In this document: positions 1 through 11,290 of the stretch, piece after piece
Layout: each line of letters begins with the position of its first letter
How positions within the stretch are numbered: the stretch's first letter is position 1
From: Archilochus colubris
Lineage: Eukaryota; Chordata; Aves; Apodiformes; Trochilidae
Length of the DNA: 64,000 bases
NCBI GenBank assembly: GCA_023079485.1
Contig: CM041085.1
Location: 34,085,121 to 34,149,120 of the forward strand
Reading direction: 5' to 3'
Made by a program: the position numbers and the translations under genes
The notes under the pieces: generated by a model
Told to the model about the DNA's origin: nothing
The model's input: the letters and a program-made list of their open reading frames with translations, nothing else
Databases searched by the model: none

Positions 1-280
1 AAACAACAGCTCTGCCTGGTAGGAATCCAAAAACATCAGGAAATATTCAAAACCAACACTATTTTGACTGAACATATGTATCAGAAATTTCTTTAGATAA
101 AATTTTACGCAGGGTCTCTCAATTGTGTTTTACTGGGCAAGCTGGAGCAGCAAAAGTGGTGGAAACCTAGAATTTTCTTCTAGAAATGTGTCATTAGGAA
201 GTGTTCACTATTTCTCCTGTACTCAATTTAATTCTATTATTCCCAGTAGTGTATTTTTCTAAAAATCTCAAGCAACTTAC

Positions 281-437
281 TTTGCAGTGGTCATACTGTT
301 GCTGTAAAGTTGGAACATCCCCTCCAATGGGCATTTGTTTTTTTAGTTCTTCATCTTTTGCATTCAGCCATTTGATTAACTCTTCCAAGGATGTCAGCAA
401 TCTGTTCCATTTCTCTGCACTGGCCTCCAAGTGAGCC
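281..437 (-). CDS. UTRN: Utrophin exon (dystrophin exon 57 equivalent), rod-domain spectrin repeat
   Basis: Utrophin links cortical actin to the dystroglycan complex at the membrane. This exon encodes part of the late spectrin-repeat rod. The reading begins [14 protein letters not shown] and ends [15 protein letters not shown], which I recognise as utrophin rather than dystrophin: dystrophin has SHLEASSDQWKRL and PIGGDFPAVQ at the same places. The acceptor reads TTACTTCACAG and the donor is CAAA followed by GTAAGT. The exon is 157 bp, the length of dystrophin exon 57. Its first base completes the Arg codon left open by the exon at 5966-6138, and it ends in phase 0. The segment opens helix A of a new repeat (Trp-containing EKWNRLL, then EELIKWL). 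The next exon in the gene (dystrophin exon 58 equivalent) lies outside the window, below position 1. Assignment to UTRN is from memory of the family, without a database search. Confidence 0.93.
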
Positions 438-3400
438 CTGTGAAGTAACATAAAAGCATCCTTAAAGCCCTGAATGCCTAAACCAATCATGAGAATACAC
501 TAAATTAATAAAATTTGTCCATCATTAAGATAGGAATGTTTGAAGTATTTAACTGAAAAACAACTTTGTGTTAAAAAGCCTCTACTGCAAAACATTTTTC
601 ACATCAAATCAATATAAGCAGAGGAAAAAAGAGGAAACACAGACAAATACCTACTTAATTTTTTAACTTATCAAAAACCTTGAACATTGCATGTCTAAGC
701 AACATAAATAAATGCTGAGTTTTGCTGTGATTCCACCATCATAAAGCACAAAGTACAAGCATTGTTTTCTGAGCTAAATCACTACAAAACTGAACTTTTC
801 CATTCCAGGATCTTGACTTGCCAGCAGGAAAAGCAACAACTTCTCCCAGCAGTGATCAACAATAGTAGCCTGTGCTACTGAACATATCAGTGGCACACAT
901 TATTTAATACATCATCTTTAGTCACTTATGAGTTACTGGAGAATTAACACAGTGAATCTGCCCCACAGTTTAAACGATAAAAAGCCCAGTTCCACATTAT
1001 CCTTTTCTATAATAATTTTCAAAACTACCTAGACTTGGTAGCATCTCCCTGCAGTACTTACACAACTGCAGGGAAATCTTCAATAGAGATGGGGAGAGAA
1101 AGAAAACTCTTTTACTGCAGTTTTTCTGTGCTATGGATCCATGTGAAATGAGTATGTACTTAGTTTACACCAATAAAGAACAATTTATTTCTCCACACCT
1201 GGGATGGAGTAGAGCTAAGACCTTTCCAGTGTAGTTTGACACCAGCTTTGTACCTTGCTGCCTCACTTCTGACAGATGAATGAGGTCAACTTTACAATTG
1301 TTTCCTACCTTTTCTCTTTCCTATTTTGTGCCTGGGTTTTTATCTTTTTTCTGATTCACTGTAACTTCTATCTTGAACTTTCACCTAGCCTTTCTCATAT
1401 TATCTTTTCAAATGGCATCTGAGTCAGTGTTTGGGACAAATAGGACAATAATTGGATTGAAGGGGTGATGCGCTGCCAAGTTAATTTGAAGGCAAGCTCA
1501 GGTTTGGGTATAGATAGATGAACAAAAAAAAAGAAGTCAGTAAGAGTGTAACCTATTCTCCTTCCTTCCATTCAGGAAACCACTTATGTTACAATTTGGT
1601 GGGGAAAAAAAAAATCAAAGTACTTGCTAGAAGTGACTTTTTACTGCCTATACTTTTGTGCATGCCAGGTTCTATCATCCCTTATTAGTCTTACTGGTAA
1701 GTTTCTCTTGACACTGAATTCAAGTCAACTGCTTGTAGCCCAGGCCTAAACAGCTAAGCCAGCATCCTGCCTGCAGTGAATTGCAAGGAAGCTATTGTAT
1801 TTATAGGTATACAAGTGCAGGGCAAGAACATCCTTGGCTCTCAGACCAACAGCTCCTGAGTGAAATGTACTGTCTAGGCTCTCCTGGAATCTTTTCACTT
1901 GAATACTCACTAACCAGAGCTACTTTCAAGGCAACCAGCTTGTTCTTCCTGTGCAGATGGCACTGACTCTACAGCAAATTAGTGCACAAGGTACCTGCTG
2001 AAGCATTTGCCACAGATGCTCCCTGAACCCCCAGCTGTACACAGGGGCACACTCCCAACAGCACAGGGGGGACAACATAACACCTATACCTTTATCCTCT
2101 TCACAATTAGCTTGACATCCCATCCAAAATGTCCTCACAAATACCAACCTGCAAAGCATTGTGTGTATGGTACCCTCAGGTGCAAGGTACTCAGAATCTG
2201 CCCTCCTTACTGGAAGTGAGTATTAATCAGGCAGAGGAAAGACACTGTCCTCTCATCTATGCCAAGACAGCCCCCATGTGAATTTAAAGTTTTGCTTTTA
2301 GATTCACAGATTGTTACAAGAAAATAGCATCTTTATGGATTTCTAGAAGCAACCACATTTAAATTGTTCAGATCTACAGCCTTCCATACATTTGATGGTG
2401 AAATCTCTATTCATTGTCATTTCTTACTGTATCTAGCACATTTAAGCAGATCTTGCCTCTAAAAACTGGCACTCTCTGAGGCTTCAAGATTCTGCTCTAC
2501 TTAGGTGGTGGAAATGTTATATACAAAATGAATTGGAGTTTTTTAAAGGGGCAGGGGGGAACCCTGCAACTAGTTAAAGGGCAGTTTAAGGATGTCTCAC
2601 TATTAATTTAACATAGAGTGCAATAATATTAATAAGTGAAAAACTTAATTTGATATTAATGCTAATTATGTAGCATAGGATACAAGATTAAATGCATTGT
2701 AATTTACCACTAATGATACCTGTGTGCATGCCAGGTTATCATCATCATGCAGAATATCACCAGTACATGGTAATGTCAATATAAGTTAAACTTGGGGGGG
2801 TCAGCAATAAGAGGTGGGTACGAAACAGGCTATACTAACACAGGCAATAAAATTCTTCTCTGAACAAAATTAGCTAATCTCTCTCTTGAAAGGTCAGAAA
2901 GACATTAAGGGAGAAAAAAGTACACAGGGGAAACATATCACATCAATCTGGATTTTCCTGAATGTTACCCTTTTAATCTTGTCAGAGGCAACATTGAAAA
3001 TAAAGTGAGATGCAGCAGCAGGTGTAGAGTGGACACAAGTATGCAATTCTCCTGGGGAGCAGACACGAGTTAGGAAACCCCATTAAAAGCAAATGCTGAA
3101 AAGGATCAAGGGAACCAAATATGCTCCAATTTTCATTGCAGTCTACAGTGTATAACATGTCATAAAGCCATAATCACAGAGAACTATAAACTATGCTGAA
3201 GTTCTGAAATGTTTCTTGGGCTCCTTTGCTTTCAAGGACAGGATTTCTGACCCTTGTTTTGGAACTGGTACCGCTACTAACACACCACCTGCAAACAAAG
3301 CTTCAGGTGTTTGCGCTCATGTGACAAATGAACTAGTAATCCCCAAGGATTTGCCAGGCCAGGAAGTGGCATAAGAACCTGCTCGGATAAAAAGACAGGT

Positions 3401-5965
3401 CAGTTATGGATGATCATTAGGTTTTGAGCACTAGTTGGGGCAATATTCCCCAGCATCAAACACCTGGTATTCAGAAGCACTCCTAAGGGAATCCTGTTTG
3501 ACCCTGAACAGATGATCCTATCCAGCTGACCAGGCTGACCGCAGCCCCACTCCACCCAGGCCAAATAAAATCATCCAGAAGGGCAGGAACTCTGACATAA
3601 TTCCCCTTCTGCTGACCCCTAGAAGCTTTTTTCACAGCTGGAGACCCCCTCAGCTTTTATTTCTGCTAATGGAGGTAGCACTTCCCCTGCTAAGCAACAA
3701 GGCAACACAAGGAAGATAAAGATTGGTGGGTGGTCTAAATATAGATAATCCTTCTCTGTTTCTCCTATACTTTTACCTCTGTCATTCCCCACAAACTTAC
3801 ACAGTCACATCCCCTGCCCTAGAAGGAAAAAATTTCTTCTGAACATTTGGCTTTAAAATGCAGCCCTGCACAAATCTGCAGTTTTGTTTTCTTCCTAGGA
3901 CTAAGGTACCAGAGAAAAAGAAAAGTATGAATAAGTCTACAAGTAATTTCAAGGAGAGGAATAGTTGTCTCAGGTGGTGTCATGGTCACTACAAGTACAG
4001 CACTAATTAGTTTCCATGCATTCAAAAATATGTCACAAGGGAACTGCTTTTCCTGTTTGGAACTCCCTTAGGTTACAGTAGCAAGGTAGTAATGTCAACA
4101 CAGTTAACTAGCATCCTCAGCTCTGGACTGATAGTAATACTATCCCTAAAGGGGAGCAGTACTTTCAGCAACTAAAAATCAACATAATGAAAATGTACAC
4201 ATAGCTGAAAATATTCTAAAAAACTTCTATTCTAAAACAGAAACCTTCATTTAGAAGCACTATCCCAAGCTAAAAGCCATAACCAAACAACCAGACTTCT
4301 CAATCATCAGTCTTAGCATCTAACAGAAGGTTGTTCTCACAACACTCTTCATACAGTTTTGCTTTCCAATTCATCCTTGAAATAAGGTACATCAAGAAAG
4401 CAAAACCTGAAGGCAAACAGCTAGATCACCACACTGACTTTGTGTCAGTCCTTTGGTTTGTAATTTCCTTGTGAAGGCTTTACAAGTTAGAAAAGTGAAC
4501 TAAAAAGAACAGAGTAAAATACATGAGCTTAGAAATGCAATGCTCTTTTCAGTGGCAACTAAGATGTAAAAGGTTAATTTAAAAGGTTAACTTATTTGCC
4601 TTTTATTTACTCCAGTATACTCTTCTCTTGTCTATTTTCTACTTGTAGCCCTGCAGCATTGCAGCTACCAGCAGAGCAACACAAACATTAATGCTGCCCA
4701 GTGGGATGCACATGCCATACTTATGCAGGAGTATAAAGATGTATCTGTATTCAGAAGAGCAGGTATTCCAACTTTTCTAAGCATTCAGCACACAACTGCT
4801 GTCTTGGCATTATTGCTTCAGAACTCACAGCTGGCTGGGGTAAATTACTTAAACCCCCTTCCTTTTTGGCCATCAATTTCTGTCAAATTACAATGAACCT
4901 CAGGATAGGCAAAGCTACTGAATTGCTCTTGCTGGAACTCCACAGTTGCCAAGTTATCTTACAAGCATGCTTTCACCTTTACCTCACATTGACATATTTA
5001 TGAGTAGAGCTCATGGTGGGTCAGGTTTAATTGCTCTTGTATTAAACTACTTGTGTGGTGTGGACAGACTCTGAAAGCTCCCCCAACTGAACTGCTTGGT
5101 TCCTCTGATTGGTTCTGCCCATGGGCTTTCATGGAGCTGATTTACCTGTTTCACTTAACTGTTCAGCAGTGATAGGACTTGTGGAGATAAAAAGTAAATT
5201 GCATGTTTTCTTTTTTGTCTCACTTTGTCAAACTCTTGTGCCTGAATTCCACCCTCAACATTTTTCTAGCTTTCGGAAAATACATATGAATATTTAACAA
5301 TGTTCTGTTCTATTTAAAAGAAGAGTTTCCTTTAATCAAGAATCAAGCAGTTGCAAATAAAAACTCTTGAAATTCTTTTATGTTTAATTAATTTTAATGC
5401 AGAATTTTATTCACATTAATTAATATGGTAATATCAGCTGCCAAAATGACAAAAGTATTTTAACAATTACTACACTTGGACTGTCAGAGAGTCTAGCATT
5501 AGTCAGGTCAAAAAGTTAAAAAAGGTATTCCTTGATCAATATGTATTTTAAAACATATCTTAATTGAACAGCAGCAATTAAAAAATGTTACTACCAATAT
5601 GGATCAAGTCACTTAAGATGCAAGTCTTACCAAATCCGTCATTTCCGTGGTAAACACAGAAGAAAAAGTAAACCCCTGATCCACAGAATTTTGTCATTGG
5701 CATTATTATCAATTTACAGTACGGAGAGATTGAAAATATATTCTGGAAAACTTAGTATGGATTGACAAGTTACAACTGCACAGCTCTGGAGAGAGATAAG
5801 TAGCTGGCCTGCATGGTGAGCAAGTGCTCCAAGTTTTATTGTGGGTTCAGGGGTTCTTTATGGAAGAAAATGAAGATTTCAATTCAGTACCGTGGTGATA
5901 TTTCTCTAGCCGTTTACAAGACAACAATTGAGCCCCATACAGGCCCTGGCTTTTTCATTTCTTAC
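438..5965 (-). other. UTRN: UTRN intron between the two recognised exons
   Basis: This is a 5,528 bp intron bounded by a GTAAGAAATG donor below 5966 and a TTACTTCACAG acceptor above 437. It is AT-rich. I see no further exon, no CR1 fragment and no long tandem repeat in it. The open frames inside are short and look like chance. Confidence 0.85.
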
Positions 5966-6138
5966 CTGATGTTAGCTGACTTTGCCCTCAGGTCATTCCA
6001 GCGCTGGTTCATGTCATCAAGCCGGTGCTGGAGCAGGGCAGCTTCCTCAGAATTTCCCAGGGCTTTCACCATCTTCTGTCGGTTTCCATCAATGCTTTTA
6101 AAGATGTCATTGTGAGCATCAATCTCAGCTTGGATGTC
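5966..6138 (-). CDS. UTRN: Utrophin exon (dystrophin exon 56 equivalent), rod-domain spectrin repeat
   Basis: The exon encodes 57 codons plus two bases, beginning [20 protein letters not shown] and ending [18 protein letters not shown], with the last Arg split across the splice. It forms the end of a late rod spectrin repeat: the helix C signature [15 protein letters not shown] has the conserved Leu and Trp spacing. The acceptor reads CTGATATTTCAG and the donor is ATCAG followed by GTAAGAAATG. The length, 173 bp, and the phases (0 in, 2 out) equal those of dystrophin exon 56. This is the exon to which the private first exon of dystrophin Dp116 is spliced, which makes the upstream intron a place to look for a short utrophin isoform start. 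Both reading frame and splice sites look intact, so the gene is probably functional here. Confidence 0.94.
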
Positions 6139-9100
6139 CTGAAATATCAGCAAGAAAAGTCCAAACATCTTAGTTCTCTGAATAAAGGGAGAGCTTGTTC
6201 TCATTAGTACTCCTGAGCACTACAACAGAGCACATTGGTCTCACTTCTGTGAGTGACTCTGAAAATAGATCCATAGGGGAAAACCTGCAACCCTATTAAC
6301 GACATTATGAAAGGTCAAGTTTTCTTAAGTGTGAGAAAAGGAGTTTGAAAGTCATCCTTGACTGTGAAACAGGACTTGGGACTATAAATACTAAGCTCTT
6401 TTCATGTTTTTGCAGCACTTAAGGTAGCTAATTGTCTGCTGTTCTTCCATGCATTTCACACAGTGCAGCATTTCCAAATGCACTAAAAAGCATTTCCTGC
6501 TCAGAAATAAAAAAGATTCAGACTTAGCTATGTTATCTTTTACTCTTACTGCACAAACCTCACACAGCCCAGTAAAATTCAAAGTCTGTCTAGTGCTTTA
6601 GATCATATGAAAATAAAGCTTTTAACTAAAACCTACATTCTTATGACTACAGTTACAACAAGCCTATTTTACAAATGGCAGTACACCATGGCCTGCAATA
6701 TGTGGAGAGATAGATATAAAACAGCAGGATGCATTATAATCTAAAATTCATAGAAATACCAAAAAGAAAAAAAGTGCTTAAGATTTCAATTCAGCTTACT
6801 CATTTCCCCTTCCCTTACAAATTAAACATACTTTATTCTCTGATCTACCATCTGCCTCAAGAAACACATTACAGATGTTGTCTTCATCTAACCAAGCAAA
6901 GTATTACTTTTAAAACATTGTAAGATCAAACAAAAGTTCCTGCACCACCACCAATGCTTCCTAGCATCCATGCATCTAGATATACTCCAATAGAGCAATT
7001 TAACTGTATGGAGAGCCAGGAGGTGTTCTGGCTGTCTCAATGGGATTAATCAGTGAAGATTGTGACAGGAACTCAATGCAGATGTAACTAAAATTATTTT
7101 GCAAAGTAAGAAATTCAGTAATGGAAAATCCTTTAAGGTTTCTATTCAGCCAGATAGCTCCTCAGTAACCTCCATCCAATCCCAGAAGCAGGAAAGGAAG
7201 GAGCTCTTATACCCCGCACCCTCAAGATGTAGTCCTAAACGTTTGAACAGCTGCTTGCACATCTACAAATGATGGCTGGATACAGTGGAAAAGCAGCTAT
7301 GAATCTGAGACAACATGAAAGCTTTTTTCAGTTAGGGAGGAAATAAAAAAGAGGTAATGATACAGCTGGAGAAGTAGGGGCAAAACCCTTGGGCAGAATT
7401 GTCACTATCATAAACTCAGCAGTAGCATAAGTGTGTATAAAGACAGACATTAAATCTTTTTAAGTGTCATACATAGGCCACAGTGGGTATTCACTATAGC
7501 CACTGTGACTATAGTATAAGATCAAAGAGGTCTGATTCACAATAGCAGCTGGCTTTAGATATAACAGATATATAATTGCTACTTAAGGTCTCGGGTATTT
7601 CAGGAGGAAAAACAACTTTTTGGGGGAAAAACCACATCTAATTTTCAAACGCTTTTACTACCAAATTGCACAGAACACTTCAAGCTTCCAAAGAGCTATC
7701 TTGACTTGCACTTAAACCTAAAATGGATAATAACTTAAAAGGTGACATATGGTGTGGGTAAGGATTCATCCCATTGCATGAATGATGATGCACTTAAAAA
7801 GGCTGAGAATGCCAGCCTGCCTTTGACAACCTCTGTGTCTCCATTGAGTCATGGCATTGACTCAGCATCTGAGGAGAATCATAAATCTGTTAATACTAAT
7901 GCCAGCAGTCACACAACTGTGGCTGAACAAAGCCAAAGCAGCCCTGCCCACTCCAGTGTAATGTGAGTCTGGTTTTGCATATGAAGGGAGTGCCGTGCAA
8001 GCTTCTGCCAATGCCATCTGGCTTCTGCATTATGACCCCAGTAACTGCACATGTAATTCTCCCCGTAGAACATAGATTCATGAATTCACAAAGCTGAAAG
8101 TAGAGTGCTAGCTAGGATCACTCTCATAATGCTGTTTCTCCTGCCAGCAAACTCCTCTGTTAGGAAGAACAGGATGGGTGTGTGGGGAATTGCAAGAGAG
8201 AGAGATGAAGCAGAGGAGGAGGACAGGAACTTGCTAAAAAGAAAAACTTGCTAAATAAGCACAGATTTTGTGGTTGAAGTTCACAAACTAAAATTTTAAC
8301 TTTCTTCTCCAGCATTAAAGCATCCTTCTACCCCATGTTACAAATTTCAGGACAGTATACAACAAAATGACACGTTAAGCTGAAAAATACAGGAGCCCTA
8401 TGAGACCTCTAAGTTTTTGTTGACCATTACTACAGTGAATTCCCTTGAGATGAGACAAGACACAGAAATATTCAAAATCACAGGGGAGAGTCTGGAGTTT
8501 GCAAATGCCAGGGCTTGTTTGGTTCAAAAAAACCTAGAAACATCGATTTGAAAACTTCTGTCTTAACCACAGCATCGAGCACCTCAGAATCCCAGCATGT
8601 ATCTTAATCTTTACAGTCTACCAGCAGTAATCAGAAGAGTGAAGCCCACATGACAGGCTGGGAGCAAAAGGGGAGTAAGTGATTTACACAGGGAAGAAAT
8701 GGTGCTACAAATACTTTTGCTGTTAAAATTAGTTACTTTTGGAAGACTCATGCTGGTGGAAAACTGGGTAGTATCTGTCCATTAGCTCCAAAATTTGCTA
8801 CTGTAGGAAACTGAAAATACAAGAGTTTATTGTAGACTGGCTTGGATATCTTGGGGTTTTTTTAGTCCTCCGAGGACAGAAGCTTATTATGATATTAAAA
8901 TTAACCAAAATCATTAATACGAGGTTTTTTTTAAAAGTAATTTTGTTTTCTGAAACTTTCAGGTCCATGTATACTACTATATACTATAAATATATAGTAT
9001 TGACTAATCTATTGTATATATACATATAGCATTATACTACTTCTCTGGAACCAGTGCTGATTTGTATTTAGAAAACAAACAAACAAACAAAAACCCCAAA

Positions 9101-9667
9101 CAACACACAAAACCAAATGAATCATGCGTTACAGTCTTCCCTCCTGCTTTTTGACCACAGGATTTATGTTTATCTTAATGTGTAAATAAACTAATATATA
9201 TTCTGTTACAGACTGTGGTCTTCTTGGGCACAGCAAGTTTGTATGGAGAAATTTACATATATATATAACTAAAATATATATATCTTTAAAAAAAATACAA
9301 AACCAAGCGAACAGTAGTCAAAATATACAACCCAGGTTTCATAGGAAACAATCTCATTTTTAACAGTCTCCTGTCTCTCACTAATCAGTGCAATGATAGC
9401 AAAGCCAAGCCTCCTGCCTCTCAGCACTACTGCTACCAGATGTCCTGGTAAGAGTAACTAGTTTGAATAAAGAAGAACAGATGAACCAATGGAGAAATTT
9501 CTGCATTCATTGGAATTCTGCTCATAAAAACCATCATGAGATCTTCCAATTTGACTAAGAAAATATTCAACAAAATTCAACATCAACCTGCCCATTTTAT
9601 ATAGTATAGATTTCAAAGGCATAATCTTTGTCAAAGGCATAAGTACATGAAACTGTGTTTATCATAC
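6139..9667 (-). other. UTRN: UTRN intron segment nearest the 173 bp exon
   Basis: This is AT-rich intron. I scanned the minus strand for a 190 bp exon equivalent to dystrophin exon 55 and found none. It holds an AAAC-type simple repeat near 9073-9094, an AT-rich patch at about 8975-9060 and 9255-9290, and a 74-codon plus-strand frame at 7742-7966 discussed under findings. Confidence 0.75.
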
Positions 9668-9721
9668 CTTTTCAAATTTTGTCAGCAACTCACGTAAACT
9701 GAAGTTCAGACCAATCATCAT
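9668..9721 (-). CDS. Candidate alternative first coding exon of a short utrophin isoform
   Basis: On the minus strand an ATG-ATG pair (9721 and 9718) opens an 18-codon frame read as MMIGLNFSLRELLTKFEK. It ends at GAAAAG followed by GTATGA, a plausible donor. The frame closes in phase 0, which is what the 173 bp utrophin exon at 5966-6138 needs, so splicing would give ...[16 protein letters not shown].... The second ATG has A at -3. The surrounding 9691-9840 holds five CpGs, unusual for this intron, as in a promoter-proximal first exon. Dystrophin Dp116 (first exon in intron 55, spliced to exon 56) and its utrophin counterpart G-utrophin/Up113 give the precedent. Against it: 18 codons open by chance is common, I cannot compare with a known Up113 N-terminus, and another frame here ends at a different donor (GTGAGT after 9694). 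Confidence 0.38.
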
Positions 9722-9779
9722 TAAGCGTCTCCCGAAGCCTACATTTTTCCGATATGTCCTCCAAGCCAGGTCTATAGCC

Positions 9780-10600
9780 TTGAAAAGTTCTCTCTCTTTT
9801 TCCACCTATACCTTCTCAAAGCTCCCTGAGAGCTCCCGTGAGCATCCCTCTCCTGGCCTGTATTCCCCTGGGAGCAGTTCACACAGCACCATTGTCACAG
9901 CCTCCCTGTCCCTTCTCCTTTCCCAGGTCTGGGCACCTGGGGATGAGCAGCTGATGCTGGATGATGTTCCTTCCAAGGCTAACCTGGCCCCATGGTGCCC
10001 TGGGGATCTCCTTATTGCCTCACCTGGCCAGGACTGCCTCCAGCTCACCTTGGCAATGCTCTGCAGGCTCCAAGTGCTTCTTGAAGGCCTCAAGCTGAAT
10101 GTTTGGTCTCAATGACCCCAAGCAAGAGAAGTCATACTCCGCTGGTGTGTGACAGATGCAGAGTGTGGGGAGAAGGCACAAGTCCTTCCATGTTGCTCCA
10201 TTCAAGGAAAAAAAATCCAAAGAAAAAAAAATACAAGAAAAAAAATGCCCAGACAAAGAAACTTCTGTTTATAAAAAGCACAAGACACGGGGTTTTCAGA
10301 GAAGTCAAGATGGGATGAGGCACACTTCAGCCTAGGAAACAGGAGGCCACCCCTCCTCTCCCTGCCTCCCTCAGAGCCAGCCACTAGCAGGCTGGGGTTG
10401 CTAAGCTATAGCTATGGCCAAGCCATCTACAACCTGCTTCGCCTTGCCCAGGGGATGCTGTATCACAGAACAGTCAAGGCCCACTAAAAGAAATCTAGCA
10501 AGTAATTTCCTTTCTTTAGGCGAAAGGAAAAAAAACAAAACAAAAGAAAACCAAGAAACAATCTCCAGCAAAGGATCCTGCTGCAACCTCCAAAACCTTG
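9780..10600. other. GC-richer intronic block with exon-like minus-strand segment
   Basis: The block is clearly GC-richer than the flanking intron, so frames are open on both strands (for example 9780-10115 plus, 9806-10093 minus), and open frames alone mean little. On the minus strand a good-looking acceptor (pyrimidine-rich run ending CACACACCAG before 10141) is followed by a frame containing QLEAFKKHLEPAEHCQ and then two possible GT donors. This resembles a helix A of a spectrin repeat, but I cannot assign it to a known exon. An A-rich tract lies at about 10205-10246. It could be regulatory 5' sequence of a short UTRN transcript, a degenerate retrocopy, or chance. Confidence 0.4.
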
Positions 10601-10814
10601 GCTGAGGATGTCCTCCTTTGGTCTTGCCTGCTCCGACAGCCACACGATCATCTATCCCCAGCATTTGTTTATTATTGTAACCAGCATCCTCCCTTCCAGC
10701 AGCCCTGGTGTGGCTCTGAAGCCAAGCTCACTCCCCCTTCCTGGAGGCCTCCCAGCTGGAAAACCACCACCACCACCCAACCCCCCCATCCCGCCCTGAG
10801 GCTGCAGAAACCCC

Positions 10815-11260
10815 GGCCCCAAAACCTTCACTCGCCCCCCTTTTCCTTCCCCTCAAAAAGAAAGGTGGCTATGCAGTCACTCAACAGGTTTTGGAGCTGT
10901 AAAAACAACCATTTGGGGGGCTGTAAAAGCAACCTGTGCTCCACAAAGCCTACCCGGGGCCCAGCCGGGTGGGGGCAGATTGTTTCCCTAAGAGCCCACG
11001 TTCCCCACCCGCAGGAAACCTGACACCCCGGGGGGGCTGTGAGGAAATCGCTCCCTTCCAAGCCATCCCGGCTGGAAAGGCTGAGTACACGTCAAGGCCT
11101 ATTTAAGCTGCTATTAATGCTTTCCGTAGAAGCAGGCATTACTCAACTGCCACAGCCAGATTCAGTAATGGTTGCCAGCAACTCAAAAAATGTATAATTA
11201 AAACCAAACCAACAAACCCATTCCAGCCATTTCTCCTACGGCCGTGTTGGGTGTCACGTG
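10815..11260. promoter_or_regulatory. CpG-enriched patch inside the UTRN intron, possible internal promoter
   Basis: I count 14 CpG dinucleotides in about 445 bp, whereas most of the intron has roughly one per several hundred bases. The patch contains C/G-runs such as CCCGGGGCCCAGCCGGG near 10953 and a CACGTG E-box near 11256. It lies about 4.7-5.1 kb upstream (minus sense) of the 173 bp utrophin exon and about 1.1 kb upstream of the candidate first exon at 9668-9721. I see no convincing TATA box. A GC-rich old repeat is the alternative. Confidence 0.35.
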
Positions 11261-11290
11261 CTGCCTTTAATTTCTTTTTATTTCACCCAG

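Noticed and set aside
9780..9857. 190 bp exon ending 9668 that would match dystrophin exon 55 length, with AG before 9857
   Set aside because: The frame that ends in phase 0 has a stop at 9806-9808, so a full-length 190 bp coding exon is not possible.
10598..11023. 141-codon plus-strand frame in the GC-rich patch
   Set aside because: GC-rich, stop-poor DNA with Pro/His/Thr runs from C-rich repeats; frames are open on both strands.
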